The translations under genes were made by a program, and so were the position numbers. From positions 1 through 38,409 of the forward strand of contig JANWJB010000060.1 in assembly GCA_025449575.1 (NCBI GenBank): 38,409 bases of DNA. The letters are read 5' to 3'. This stretch comes from Acidobacteriaceae bacterium (GTDB taxonomy: Bacteria; Acidobacteriota; Terriglobia; Terriglobales; Acidobacteriaceae). Every line of letters begins with the position of its first letter. Within the stretch, counting starts at the first letter, position 1. Shown in pieces: positions 1-9,258 of the stretch. The notes under the pieces are model-generated. The model did not search any database and was not told where the DNA came from. It was given only the letters and a program-made list of their open reading frames with translations.

Positions 1-48
1 CAATGATTATGCTGAATAGCGGCGGCTTCGACATTTCGTTGTCCTTAA

Positions 49-86
49 CAACCTTCCACACAGGTTGGTTCCCCGGCTCTGCCGGG
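49..86. other. Two adjacent hairpins 3' of the acyltransferase gene
   Basis: Two short perfect stems lie next to each other just beyond the stop of the minus-strand acyltransferase. One pairs 49-54 with 62-67 (CAACCT/AGGTTG) and the other pairs 72-77 with 81-86 (CCCGGC/GCCGGG). Neither is followed by a T-run on either strand, so a standard Rho-independent terminator is not shown. They may protect or end the transcript. The rest of 1-102 holds no recognisable gene. Confidence 0.3.
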
Positions 87-102
87 TGACCGCCCAATGT
101 GG

Positions 103-1377
103 CTAATTATCGAACTGGAGTCGTGCGGAAATCTGGTCCCTACGTTGCAAACCCTTAAGGTGCTTGAGCTTCAGCCACTGCTTTTCGTAAAGATGCCAAC
201 TCGCGAGCGCGATCGTGATCGACACAGCGCCCGCGACTCCGTCGACGGTTAGGACCGACAATACTCGACTATGCAGTAGTGTGGCCAGATGGTCGGCATT
301 TAATCCTGCCTTTGCAAAGATCACAATGACGGGAAGATGGCAGACGTAGAGGCAATAACTGTATTTCCCAAAGAACCGTAAAAAGCGCGAGGACAGGATG
401 CGATTTCCCGGGCTTTTCTGATGTGAGGAAACAGCTATCGCTATCCACGCTCCAAAGAAGATGCCGGCCAAGGTGAGCTCGAATGTACTCATGAAAAAAG
501 TGGGGACGTCTCCGGGGCCGCCTGTGCAAGTTGGGTTGAGAACCCGCCCCAGGATGATGGCGCCGAGTGCCGGCAGCGCTAATCGTCGCGCCCACTTCAG
601 GAGTTTCTTCCGATCATTGGGATCGCGAGCGGCCAGAGCTACGACTGCTCCAATCGCAAGGGAATCCATCCGGCAGACCGTCCACGTATAGGAGGCGACG
701 GGAAAGTGAAGCCAATACATGATGGCTCGTAAAGTAAGAGCCAACACCATGAGGCCGGCACAGACTCCCATCAACCGTCGCCGCGTCAACTTCAGGACTA
801 GGAAAGGCCATATCAGGTAGAACTGTTCTTCGACCGCCAGGGTCCAGAAATGTTGAAGCGGGTGGGGAACTACTTCCCATCCTTTGATGCCCAGATACCA
901 GTTTAGGAGATAGGTCCATGAGAACAGCTTCGTAGCAGCGGGACTCGTCATCCCTACCAGGGTGTGCGCGTGGATGTGCGAGAGAACAAACGGGCCGATC
1001 AGAAAGAAGAACGCAAGGGCCCCATAGTACAGAGGGAAGATGCGAACCGTTCTCCGGCCATAGAAGACGCGAAAGTAGTGCGCGGTGTCTTTTGAATCGT
1101 AGAGGATTCCGGTGATCAAAAAACCGGAGAGGACAAAAAACAAATCTACGCCAATCCAGCCCATCCCGGCCACATCGCCATAGACGCGCTCCCAGAGCAG
1201 AGTGCCACCCTCAATGCCAACGATCCAGAAATGGAAGGTCATAACGAGAAGAACGGCGACACCTCGGATTCCATCGAGGGCCGGCACCCGATCGGCAGAG
1301 GGCGTGCGCTTTTTCGGCATGGCAATGGCGGGTGCTTCAGGTAAACCGGATAAGGTCGGCACTGCAAAATTACCCAT
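103..1377 (-). CDS. Acyltransferase 3 family membrane protein (OafA/YrhL-like)
   Basis: A 424-residue polytopic inner-membrane protein of the acyltransferase-3 family, which moves acetyl or other acyl groups onto sugars of O-antigen, exopolysaccharide or peptidoglycan on the periplasmic face. The N-terminal family signature is visible: DGIRG at residues 35-39 followed by a membrane-embedded His at 49, then an Arg-rich cytoplasmic loop (YGRRTVRIFPLYY) and about ten hydrophobic segments. Length is typical for the family. The ATG at 1377 has only a weak ribosome-binding site; the ATG 19 codons later (MPKKRT), directly before the conserved domain, is an alternative. The gene follows tRNA-Gly in the same direction and lies beside polysaccharide-modifying genes, which suggests envelope glycan acylation. 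The acceptor cannot be told from sequence. Confidence 0.85.
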   Translation of the reverse strand: MGNFAVPTLSGLPEAPAIAMPKKRTPSADRVPALDGIRGVAVLLVMTFHFWIVGIEGGTLLWERVYGDVAGMGWIGVDLFFVLSGFLITGILYDSKDTAHYFRVFYGRRTVRIFPLYYGALAFFFLIGPFVLSHIHAHTLVGMTSPAATKLFSWTYLLNWYLGIKGWEVVPHPLQHFWTLAVEEQFYLIWPFLVLKLTRRRLMGVCAGLMVLALTLRAIMYWLHFPVASYTWTVCRMDSLAIGAVVALAARDPNDRKKLLKWARRLALPALGAIILGRVLNPTCTGGPGDVPTFFMSTFELTLAGIFFGAWIAIAVSSHQKSPGNRILSSRFLRFFGKYSYCLYVCHLPVIVIFAKAGLNADHLATLLHSRVLSVLTVDGVAGAVSITIALASWHLYEKQWLKLKHLKGLQRRDQISARLQFDN

Positions 1378-1487
1378 TTGACCCTAGTCAAGCGTGAGAT
1401 TGAAAAGGGGGAGTGGTGCTTTCTTACCGGCTTCTTGAGAGTGGGCTCTGGACCAAAATCAAGGCTATGAAACCATCAAGTGGAACA

Positions 1488-1562
1488 TGGAGCGGGCTAA
1501 AGGAGTCGAACCTTTACCTGGAACCTGGAGGGCTCCCATTCTGCCAATTGAACTAAACCCGC
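1488..1562 (-). tRNA. tRNA-Gly(UCC)
   Basis: The minus strand folds into a complete 75-nt cloverleaf with encoded CCA. The acceptor GCGGGTT pairs with AGCCCGC. The D stem is GTTC/GAAT with GG in the loop. The anticodon stem GGAGC/GTTCC contains one G-U pair, the T stem is AAAGG/CCTTT with T loop TTCGACT, and the discriminator is U. The anticodon loop reads CCTCCAG, giving anticodon UCC, which decodes GGA/GGG glycine codons. Discriminator U and the GCGGG acceptor fit bacterial glycine tRNAs. Position 33 is C instead of the near-universal U, which is unusual and is listed as a finding. Confidence 0.9.
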
Positions 1563-1874
1563 AATCACATTTTACAAATGCCCTAAGGCCTGGCGATACC
1601 CCATTCGTCTCGCAATAGTCATTCTTCCGTAAGTTACGTTCGTGCATCGTTCCGGGGATCGACATTAAGCCGATTGATAGGGTCCAGAACCCAATTTCTG
1701 GTCCATATTACATTACCGGCGATTATGCAGACAATTCCGGCCGTTAGGGGAGGACGCCATGCCGGATGCTTCCATTTCACACATCGAATGCAGTCTGCCC
1801 GGCAGTCGTGCAGCGCTCGGAGGAGCGTAAAAAGCCTTTTGCCAGGATCAAGGATTCCGGCCTGGCACAGGGCC
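1563..1874. other. Intergenic stretch, no gene seen
   Basis: About 310 bases between the metallophosphoesterase stop and the 5' end of tRNA-Gly. It is less GC-rich than the flanking genes. Open frames here show no recognisable protein and no supported start. A TAAAAT hexamer six bases before the tRNA 5' end could be a -10 box, but no matching -35 is clear. Confidence 0.4.
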
Positions 1875-2810
1875 TCATGCCAGCGTGAGGAGTGTGATTT
1901 CCGGCGGGCAGTTGAGGCGAAACGGAAGGCCGATTGCGCCAATCCCGCGATTTACATAAAGTTGCGTTGGGCCAAGACGGAACCAGCCTTCGACGTAGCG
2001 CTTACCATACTCGGGTAGAAAGAGCGGCGGCAAAAAAGGAATGCGCACTTGGCCCCCATGCGTGTGTCCGGAGAGCATCAGGTCAGCATTATACTTGGCG
2101 ATCTCCGGCAGAATATCGGGCTCGTGCGCCAGGACGATCATCGCTTCCTTTTCGCGGACGGCGCTCGCGGGAATGGCCCGGTCCGGCGCCGCATCCGCCG
2201 CGCATGCGCTGCCCAGGCCCACCAGCCACAGGCGCTTGCCGTCTCTCTCGATGGGGATGGCGCTGTTCCTTAGAACGGGCAGGCCCTGGCTCTCCAGATC
2301 TCCATAGATATAGCGGCCACCGACCATCATGTCGTGGTTGCCCAGCGTGGAATAGCGCAGGGGGCACCGGATGCCGCTCAGAATCGAGGCGCATTCCGGC
2401 ATGTGGCGGAGGGCGAATCTCTTGTGTGCATCCTGGCTGGGCCAACGCAACGGCCCGTAGGTCACGAAATCCCCGATAAGCACGACCATGTCCGCTTTCA
2501 GGGCGTTGACGCGGTCGACTACCTCCCGGAGAAAGAAGCTTTCGGTGTACTCCATGTAATGGATGTCGGAGATCTGCGCGATCCGCATGCCGCGGAAGGA
2601 GTCGGCAAGGCCGGGAAGGTGGACGGTATAAGTTTCGACATTCAGTTCGTGACGCGCGATTTCCCCGGAATAGAGCGCAAGGCCACCAATGGAAGCGGCA
2701 GCAAGCGTAAGGAAGGATCGGCGGGTGAGCCGCTTCGGCCACTGAGGCGATGAGGGCTCTCGCCCAAGCCGGGTCTTCGCGCCGATTTCGGCAGACTTTG
2801 GAGGTTCCAT
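1875..2810 (-). CDS. Tat-exported metallophosphoesterase (YkuE-like)
   Basis: A 311-residue calcineurin-type metallophosphoesterase. The N-terminus has a twin-arginine signal (LTRRSFLTLAAAS, residues 28-40) followed by a hydrophobic segment, so the folded enzyme is probably exported to the periplasm or anchored in the membrane. The dimetal-site motifs are present in order: SDIH (81-84), GDF, GNHD, an isolated His in LAHEPD, and GHTHGGQ near the C-terminus. This set is typical of the YkuE/YaeI group, whose members hydrolyse phosphodiesters such as UDP-2,3-diacylglucosamine or other envelope substrates; the substrate here is unknown. The gene lies 185 bp downstream of the FemAB-like gene in the same direction and may or may not share its transcript. 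The ATG at 2810 is chosen because it puts the Tat motif in the usual place. Confidence 0.88.
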   Translation of the reverse strand: MEPPKSAEIGAKTRLGREPSSPQWPKRLTRRSFLTLAAASIGGLALYSGEIARHELNVETYTVHLPGLADSFRGMRIAQISDIHYMEYTESFFLREVVDRVNALKADMVVLIGDFVTYGPLRWPSQDAHKRFALRHMPECASILSGIRCPLRYSTLGNHDMMVGGRYIYGDLESQGLPVLRNSAIPIERDGKRLWLVGLGSACAADAAPDRAIPASAVREKEAMIVLAHEPDILPEIAKYNADLMLSGHTHGGQVRIPFLPPLFLPEYGKRYVEGWFRLGPTQLYVNRGIGAIGLPFRLNCPPEITLLTLA

Positions 2811-2995
2811 TTGCGTATCGAGCGGGCGGAGCGATGGAAGGATTCACGGGCTTGCCGGAAAATCCTCTTCTCTCCCAAGAATTTTAACCTGGCCCATCCT
2901 TTCGGAGTGGCCATCTGCTGCAGCTTGCCAGTCGCACATCCGCAAATGACGGTGGCGGCTGGACGATCCATCGTTCATCCCATGACTCAACCGGC

Positions 2996-4120
2996 TCAGA
3001 GGTACCCGTAGACGCGATCCCCCAGCCATGCCGTCAGAGTAAGGGGCATGTAACGCCAAGTCCGTTTTGCCAGCGATATCGGGACAGGCTCCCTCTCTCG
3101 GGAGGAATGCTCAGTATTTGGAAAATCGGGATAGTAATACCGATATAAACGGACCCGTTCAGCACCCCACTTACTCTTGAACCGGGCCAGGTTATCATCA
3201 CCTTCCGGCACTTCTCCAAGGTCGAAGAATCGGTATCCTTCCAGGCTGGCGCTCTGAATGGCCTGCCAGAGTATCACGTCGTTCGGGCGAAGGTGCAAAT
3301 CACTGGATCCCGATGCACCGAAAGCATAAGTCACTGTATGTCCGAAGAAAAAGAACAAGTGACCCGCGATAATTCGGGAACCTGCATCCGCGTGCTGTTC
3401 AGCCAATAACAGCCGCATCATCCCCGTCGATCCCATTAGCTCCCACAGAGCCAAAAAAAAGCGATACGGCCGGGCAGGGACGAAATTGCGCCGCATTGTC
3501 TCCAGATAGAACCCGTACCAGACGCGAAAGTCCGTCTCCGCATCGGCCAGACGCGTGCGCACACCCATGGAGGCCGCTTTGTTGATCCCCCGACGAATAG
3601 CGCCGCGATCGTGGCTGTCGGGTATCTCATAGCTCTGCCCGGGACTTCCGGCAAGGCGCACAACATAACTCTCGCGCCAGGGCTTTCTCACGATTCCATC
3701 CATCCCGTCGCTCAGGTCCCCCCGCTGCGCTTTAATCTGCATTCGAAGACGTGGTTCCGCAATGGTTCTTTGCACCGCTTCGCGCAACAACTCCGCCGTC
3801 ACCGCTGGATCGACCGACAGTGGGCCGGCCAGCGGCGTCCGCGGCAGAGAAGACAGTCGCGGACCGGTGAGAGGGCGGCTGCCGCTCAAGGGGAAACCGC
3901 GAGTGTACAGCAGGGGCAGGATTCCCATTAGAATTCCATCGGGATCCTCGCACGCCAAGTACGCAGCCCGCTGCCGGTATTCGCGCTCGAGCGCCCTCAG
4001 CCATGCGGGATGGTGGTAGATCGTTCCCTCCGGGTGCTTTGTGACGAAAGCCTCCCAGCGGGGGTCCCCCCATGGACTGATCTCTACCACTCGCAATTTT
4101 GGAGAAGAGCTGATTTGCAT
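2996..4120 (-). CDS. FemAB-like GNAT-fold transferase (first of two)
   Basis: A 374-residue protein with the double GNAT fold of FemAB/GNAT_6 proteins. Diagnostic segments are the N-terminal block around TIYHHPAWLRALE and the C-terminal block LRPNDVILWQAIQ...FFDLGEV...LARFKSKWG. Family members transfer aminoacyl or acyl groups to cell-wall or polysaccharide substrates; several sit in exopolysaccharide loci linked to PEP-CTERM/XrtA systems. The ATG at 4120 is preferred over a TTG nine bases upstream because a GAGGGAG ribosome-binding site stands at the right distance for the ATG. It lies 46 bp downstream of the deacetylase-glycosyltransferase gene in the same direction, so co-transcription is likely. 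It is clearly related to the gene at 6379-7443, but the two differ enough to have separate substrates. The acceptor is unknown. Confidence 0.8.
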   Translation of the reverse strand: MQISSSPKLRVVEISPWGDPRWEAFVTKHPEGTIYHHPAWLRALEREYRQRAAYLACEDPDGILMGILPLLYTRGFPLSGSRPLTGPRLSSLPRTPLAGPLSVDPAVTAELLREAVQRTIAEPRLRMQIKAQRGDLSDGMDGIVRKPWRESYVVRLAGSPGQSYEIPDSHDRGAIRRGINKAASMGVRTRLADAETDFRVWYGFYLETMRRNFVPARPYRFFLALWELMGSTGMMRLLLAEQHADAGSRIIAGHLFFFFGHTVTYAFGASGSSDLHLRPNDVILWQAIQSASLEGYRFFDLGEVPEGDDNLARFKSKWGAERVRLYRYYYPDFPNTEHSSREREPVPISLAKRTWRYMPLTLTAWLGDRVYGYL

Positions 4121-4166
4121 GGAGAGCAAACTCCCTCACTTCATGGCTTTCAGGTACATCCGCCAA

Positions 4167-6317
4167 TCAGCGCTCAACGGCCGGACTCAGTTTTCCTTTC
4201 AAGTCATGGCCCTTGAATTGTACTGTGGACAGGCGATCGATAAGACCGAGATACTCCTTCCTCTTCTGATCCCACCCGTGGCGCTTGACATATTCCAGAC
4301 CGTGCCGGATCAGCGATTCCCGAAGAATCGGATCCCGAGCAACGTCATACATGGCTTCGGCCATCGCCGCACTGTCACCCGAGGGGAAGAATCGCACCGT
4401 CGCATCGTCAAAGTAGTAGCTGTCAATTTTCGTCCGCGAAACGACTACCGGGATCCCTTGGGACATAAACTCCATGATTTTCGTGCTGTAAGCCTCATTG
4501 CCGAACGAATCCGCCCGCTTGGGTACGACACCCAGATCCGCGTTGGCAATGATGTCCGCGATAGTATCGAGCGGCGCCAGATCGTTGAAAATCACCGAGC
4601 CCTCGAGCCCGAGTTCGCGTACTAGGTTCTTCAACGGCGCCGTATGCTTCATATCGTTGGATGCATAGAGATGAAATTCTGCATTGGGCACCCTCTTCTT
4701 GAACTCGGCGAAGGCTTTGATTCCGATATCCAATCCCTGATGCCACTGAAGGGAACCGGGGAACAGCACGATAAAGCGGCCATCCTGACGGGTGCGCTGA
4801 CGCTGTGCAAAGATCTCCGGATCGGGATGGTTGACGATAACGGAGCACTGATTCGGACGGATGGACCGCGCTGCCAGCTTCTCGGCCCACAGGTGATTGG
4901 AGACAATCACGTGGTCGACAAACCTGGCGGATAGCTTTTCCACGACGCGCAGCCCGGTGACATAGAAGCTTTTCAATGAGGATTTGAATTTATTGTTGAA
5001 CAGCTCAGGCGTCATGTCATGAATGTCGAGAATGAGACGCGCTCCCGTCATCTTCGGATACCAGGCTGCGAAGACCAGGAAATCCGGCATGTTATGAATG
5101 TGCACCACATCGTAGCGATTACGCGCGTGCAGCCGGGTGAGAGTGACGGACGACCGAAACAGGAAGCGCAGCAGCCGGGAGGCATAACTCCAGTGGCTCG
5201 ACTCATTATGGTCGCGACGCTGGATGTGGTGGATGGTAACTCCGTTCATCATGCTGATTTTCCGCCCGGTACTCAGCCCTTCTAACGCGATGACGTCGAC
5301 CATATCGCCGCGTCTAGCCAGCGCTTCCGCATAGCGGCGGACGCGGCCGTCGGTTTCGTATCCCGTATAAGCCACCATGCAAACGCGGCGGCGGGTGTTC
5401 CGGCACTCTGCCGGCAGCTTCGCGCAGTAATAGCGGGAGACCTCGCGCGGCAGGGCATGCCAGCACTTATCGGCATAGTTGTCGCGCACGTAGCTCAGGA
5501 ACTCCTCGTACAGGGCGACGGGGTACTCATCTCGGCCCGGAGATCCCTCCATGCACATGTAGTCGGGATGCGTATTGATTAGGGCCATCCCACCCTGCTC
5601 CACCAGCCAGTCCAATTTCTTTTTCCAGATGTCGATGCTCTGTTCGCGAAGAACCTTAAAGAGGTTGAAGTCTTGGACAAGCGTGTAGGGTAGCTCTACA
5701 AAACCCTTGGTGTTGGGAGCCTGGGTCCAGAAGGGAAAGATGGTGCGCATTCCATCGGACTCCGGCTCAAACGGATCGACATCGAACGTCGAGCAGTCAT
5801 ACTCGGAACCGAGCTCGTGCATCCATCCCAGGCGGTGCTGCATGAGCGGTGAACGAAAACCCACCGCACCCCACTCATTCATGATCTGTCGAATCTGTGC
5901 GGCTTTCGCGTGGAACTTCTTCCGCGAGCGGTAGAGCTTCCCGTCGTGCTTCAGCCCATGAACCCCGGCCTCGAACCCCGCGTCTTCGAGTATCCCGAGC
6001 AGCGCAGGCGTGACCTGGTATTTGCCGCGCGGAACGAAGTTGAAGCAGGCACGAAAACCGTGCTTCCGCGTGAGCTCGACCAGCTGCGGGACACGCTCAA
6101 ATCCCTTTTCCCCTTCTACGTCGTGAGTCAGAACCAGGCCAAATCGTTTCCCGTCCGGCCAACCCGGCCACCGCGGCGGAACTGCTGCAGAGCCCGCGTC
6201 GATCGGCCATACCTCAGCAAAGGCCCGGCGCCGGTGCTCGGCGCGCCAGCGGCGCCCGAACATGCGAATACGCCAGGGTAGAAGAGGCTTCACAAGGTAG
6301 TACGTTTTCATGAACAT
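4167..6317 (-). CDS. Fused polysaccharide deacetylase / GT4 glycosyltransferase
   Basis: A 716-residue two-domain protein. Residues about 55-290 are a NodB/polysaccharide-deacetylase-like domain with THD (64-66) and the metal His pair H120/H124 in GVHGLKHD, then GFRSP (153-157) and NTHPDY (H250). Residues about 310-716 are a family-4 glycosyltransferase (GT-B fold): DVVHIHNMPDF, LDIHDMTPELF, FPGSLQWHQGLD, and the nucleotide-sugar E-x7-E motif in FGNEAYSTKIMEFMSQG. The two activities are usually encoded by neighbouring genes. No frameshift or internal start separates them, so this looks like a genuine fusion. No signal peptide is present, pointing to the cytoplasm and to modification of a lipid-linked sugar during assembly. 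It sits between two FemAB-like genes (gaps of 61 and 46 bp), forming a likely three-gene operon. ATGs at 6317 and 6311 are both possible starts. Confidence 0.87.
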   Translation of the reverse strand: MFMKTYYLVKPLLPWRIRMFGRRWRAEHRRRAFAEVWPIDAGSAAVPPRWPGWPDGKRFGLVLTHDVEGEKGFERVPQLVELTRKHGFRACFNFVPRGKYQVTPALLGILEDAGFEAGVHGLKHDGKLYRSRKKFHAKAAQIRQIMNEWGAVGFRSPLMQHRLGWMHELGSEYDCSTFDVDPFEPESDGMRTIFPFWTQAPNTKGFVELPYTLVQDFNLFKVLREQSIDIWKKKLDWLVEQGGMALINTHPDYMCMEGSPGRDEYPVALYEEFLSYVRDNYADKCWHALPREVSRYYCAKLPAECRNTRRRVCMVAYTGYETDGRVRRYAEALARRGDMVDVIALEGLSTGRKISMMNGVTIHHIQRRDHNESSHWSYASRLLRFLFRSSVTLTRLHARNRYDVVHIHNMPDFLVFAAWYPKMTGARLILDIHDMTPELFNNKFKSSLKSFYVTGLRVVEKLSARFVDHVIVSNHLWAEKLAARSIRPNQCSVIVNHPDPEIFAQRQRTRQDGRFIVLFPGSLQWHQGLDIGIKAFAEFKKRVPNAEFHLYASNDMKHTAPLKNLVRELGLEGSVIFNDLAPLDTIADIIANADLGVVPKRADSFGNEAYSTKIMEFMSQGIPVVVSRTKIDSYYFDDATVRFFPSGDSAAMAEAMYDVARDPILRESLIRHGLEYVKRHGWDQKRKEYLGLIDRLSTVQFKGHDLKGKLSPAVER

Positions 6318-6378
6318 GGGGACAGGTGGCTCCGGTTAAAAAGAAGCAGATTGCGAAGCTTTTTACACTCCACCAGTT

Positions 6379-7443
6379 TCAACCCATGTGCCGATAGAGA
6401 GTATTGGACGCAAGTAGCAGAACCCAGTTCGGGCTGGCCGCAATCATGTGATTTGCCAATCTTTTTTGCCCTACGGGCCGCTTTTTTGCCTCCGCGGCAG
6501 GATATTGCCAATAAGTAAGCGGAGCAGGCACGCTGCCCCAGTGTTCTTTGAAGACGCTCAGACCTGGATCCTGGAGATCGGAGCGTCCCATGTCGAGTTC
6601 ATTCTGCCCATGGGCTTTCGCTTCCTGAATAGCTTGCCAAAACAGCATCGGGGTGCCGCCATATTTATTGGCGCTGGAGTCGCTGCAGCCATACTTATAC
6701 ACCATTGTCCGGCGGTGCGAGATGGTGACGATACTCGCGACTGCGATGCCATCTTTCCTTGCGATGCGTACCTTCAGGCTAGGGCCGAAGGCGGCGATGA
6801 GCGCCCGAAACCACTGCAAAGGCTGGGGAGGCAGGCCATGGCGGCGGCGCGTCATCGTCATGAGCCGATAGAAGTCGCCCAGCTGCGCTTCGGAATTTCC
6901 TTCTTCGTATACGAGATTCTCGCGTTCGGCGCGGCGTATCTTCCGCTGGATGCAGTCCTTGTGAAAGCTCCGAAGGAGCTGATCGGCGGGAGCGGTCAGG
7001 TCCAAGCGGTGGAGAACGGCGCCGCCTTTGAGCTGGAAATCTCGCACCTCAGTGCATGGCGCCGTGTGCGGCCGGACCTCCATCCGCTTGTAGCGCCCCT
7101 GTTCGATTGCGCGCCGTGCATGCTTGAGGACCGCGTCCAGCGCCTCCGGAGCATTCATCAGCGGCTCGCAATGATCCGAAAACGGTAGCGATACCAGCCG
7201 CGACCCGGTCAGCCAGGAGCGAACCTCGCAGAACGCAATGCCATCCGTCAGCGGGGCGTCCGGCGGACAGGTCGTGAGGACCAGCGGCCGGTATCCGTAG
7301 GTTGCCTTCAGGGCACTAAGCCACGCGCATGTATGGAACACCGATGCTTGCGAATGCGCAGTCACCAAAGCCGGCCACCGCGAGTCGGAGAGAGGGTCAA
7401 GCTCATAAACCTCTCCAATCGTCCCGGAACCTCTGCCGTCCAT
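6379..7443 (-). CDS. FemAB-like GNAT-fold transferase (second of two)
   Basis: A 354-residue paralogue of the FemAB-like protein at 2996-4120 and the first gene of the three-gene run. Matching landmarks are the N-terminal ASVFHTCAWLSALKATYG block, the basic helix CIQRKIRRAERE, and the C-terminal GGTPMLFWQAIQEAK...LDMGRSDLQD...FKEHWG block that forms the second GNAT fold. The family transfers aminoacyl or acyl groups to envelope polymers; no substrate can be read from the sequence. The ATG at 7443 has a GGGAGAGAGAG ribosome-binding site. It ends 61 bp before the deacetylase-glycosyltransferase, supporting a common function in building or decorating a polysaccharide. It has no signal peptide and no membrane segment, so it should act in the cytoplasm. 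Confidence 0.8.
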   Translation of the reverse strand: MDGRGSGTIGEVYELDPLSDSRWPALVTAHSQASVFHTCAWLSALKATYGYRPLVLTTCPPDAPLTDGIAFCEVRSWLTGSRLVSLPFSDHCEPLMNAPEALDAVLKHARRAIEQGRYKRMEVRPHTAPCTEVRDFQLKGGAVLHRLDLTAPADQLLRSFHKDCIQRKIRRAERENLVYEEGNSEAQLGDFYRLMTMTRRRHGLPPQPLQWFRALIAAFGPSLKVRIARKDGIAVASIVTISHRRTMVYKYGCSDSSANKYGGTPMLFWQAIQEAKAHGQNELDMGRSDLQDPGLSVFKEHWGSVPAPLTYWQYPAAEAKKRPVGQKRLANHMIAASPNWVLLLASNTLYRHMG

Positions 7444-7824
7444 AGTGACTCTCTCTCCCGATCGGTATTGGCTCAGTCAAGCCTCTAGGAGGCGCCGAGT
7501 TCGTCTTCCGGTGCGTCTGCCCGCGCTTTTACGAACACCTTTCTTCTCTGCAGGAACGTGCGACAAACCTTCTGACGCCGAACGCTCGCTGATCGATGGT
7601 TGTGAACCAGCCTAACAGCCGGGTTTTGGCTTGTCCAAAAGGGCGCATTCTCCGGAATCTCTTCGAACGACGGCTTATCATGCCGCCGGGATCCGCACTC
7701 TGCTCACCCAGCTCGGCGGCGCCTATCTTACCTGCCGCACAGCGGGGACGGGGCGCGCATCCAGCTCCAAAAGTCACCGGAATGTCATCGCCCCAGAAGA
7801 TCACGTCATTAATTCAGATCGGCC
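7444..7824. other. Intergenic stretch, no gene seen
   Basis: About 380 bases between otsA and the polysaccharide operon, both on the minus strand. It must hold the promoter of the operon starting at 7443 and the end of the otsBA transcript, but I could not pick out a convincing -35/-10 pair or terminator. Open frames on both strands have no recognisable content. Confidence 0.35.
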
Positions 7825-9258
7825 TTAGCTCGCCGCGGGGCTTTTCTTGATGGCGGCGAAGAAGCGATCGCGCCACTTGAGAATGTTGGCGGTCCGAATC
7901 TGATTCTGCAGGCGCAACATGCGCCGGTGGCGCTCCTCGGCAGGCATCTCCAGAGCCTTCTTGATCGCCGCCGCCACGCCGTCTTCGTCGTAGGGATTGA
8001 CCAGCAGCGCGCCGTTGCGAAGCTCGGACGCCGCGCCGGCAAACTCGCTCAAGATGAGCACGCCGTCGGTCTGCGCGCGCGAGGCGCAATATTCCTTGGC
8101 TACCAGGTTCATCCCATCTTTAAGCGGAGTGATGAGTGCGACCTCCGCCGCGTTATATACCGCGATCAGCTCTTCGCGCGGGATGGAGCGATGGATGTAG
8201 TTAATGGGGATCCATTCCGGCTCGCCAAATTCTCCATTGATTTCGGCGACCAGCCGCTCTACTTCATTCTTCAAGTCCTGATAGTGAGGGATGCTCTCGC
8301 GGCTGGGCACAACGATTTGGATGAGTGTCACTCGGCGATGAAATTGGGGATAGTTGCGCAGCAGAGAACGAAAAGCCTTCAGGCGTTCAGGGATGCCCTT
8401 GGTGTAATCCATGCGATCCACGCCCAGGGCAATCTGCATTCCGGAGTGATGGGCGCGAATCTCTTCCACGCGCTGCTGCACGGGAGCCGACGCGGCAGCT
8501 TCGGAGAACTTGGGGTAGTCGATGCTGATGGGCAGAAAGCGGATGTAGGTCTGGCGCCGCTCGCTGACCACGGTATGGCCTTCCTCGCCTCCGGCGATCT
8601 TGATGGACGGCACAAAACTGCGCAGGCAGCCCACGAAGTTACGCTCATCGCGCCGGGTTTGCAGTCCAATTAGATCGTGTTCCAGCAGCCCTTCCAGAAT
8701 TTCGCGCCGCCACGGCAATTTCTCGAAGATGTCGGGCGGGGGAAAAGGAATGTGCAGGAAAAAGGCCAAGCGGGCTTCGGGCCGGTGAGCGCGCAGCGTT
8801 CTTCCCACCTGCATCAGGTGATAGTCGTGGATCCAGATCAGCGTATCCGGGCCGGCAGCGTTCTCCGCCGCCTTGGCAAATTTTCGATTGACGTCCTGAT
8901 AGGAGCGCCAATACCTGGGATCGAAGTTGCAGCGGGATTGCAGATCGTGGAAGAGCGGCCAGAGAACCTCATTCGAGAAGCCCTGGTAGAAATACTGCTG
9001 CTCCTCCGCGCTCAAGTAAACCGAGGCATATCGATGGTTCTTCGGGTGCGCCGCTCCCGCCATCAATTTGTGCACCTCCGGCGAATCGTAGCCTCCCGGC
9101 GAGCCCACCCAAACCCCTCCCTGATCTTCCAGCAGTGGCTCCAGAGCGCTCACGAGACCGCCGCTACTGGTTTGCAGCCGCAGCTTGCCCCTCTCGTACT
9201 GGCAGGTGACGGGAATGCGGTTCGAAACAACAACCAAGCCGGGCGGTTTTGTCTTCAT
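7825..9258 (-). CDS. otsA: Trehalose-6-phosphate synthase
   Basis: A GT20-family enzyme of 477 residues that joins UDP-glucose (or another NDP-glucose) and glucose-6-phosphate to trehalose-6-phosphate in the cytoplasm, the first step of osmoprotectant trehalose synthesis. Family blocks are plain: VVVSNRIPV at the N-terminus, [52 protein letters not shown], and [20 protein letters not shown] with NPYD. The start is set at the ATG at 9258: it has an AGGAGAAAGGAC ribosome-binding site, and the downstream sequence begins the conserved VVVSNR strand. A longer open frame would only add residues overlapping otsB. Its ATG overlaps the otsB stop in an ATGA tetranucleotide, so translation of the two genes is probably coupled. 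Confidence 0.96.
   Translation of the reverse strand: MKTKPPGLVVVSNRIPVTCQYERGKLRLQTSSGGLVSALEPLLEDQGGVWVGSPGGYDSPEVHKLMAGAAHPKNHRYASVYLSAEEQQYFYQGFSNEVLWPLFHDLQSRCNFDPRYWRSYQDVNRKFAKAAENAAGPDTLIWIHDYHLMQVGRTLRAHRPEARLAFFLHIPFPPPDIFEKLPWRREILEGLLEHDLIGLQTRRDERNFVGCLRSFVPSIKIAGGEEGHTVVSERRQTYIRFLPISIDYPKFSEAAASAPVQQRVEEIRAHHSGMQIALGVDRMDYTKGIPERLKAFRSLLRNYPQFHRRVTLIQIVVPSRESIPHYQDLKNEVERLVAEINGEFGEPEWIPINYIHRSIPREELIAVYNAAEVALITPLKDGMNLVAKEYCASRAQTDGVLILSEFAGAASELRNGALLVNPYDEDGVAAAIKKALEMPAEERHRRMLRLQNQIRTANILKWRDRFFAAIKKSPAAS

Noticed and set aside
1625-1637. 12-mer TCTTCCGTAAGT shared in inverted form with about 19490
   Set aside because: The match does not extend into the flanks, so chance or a very degraded repeat cannot be told apart.
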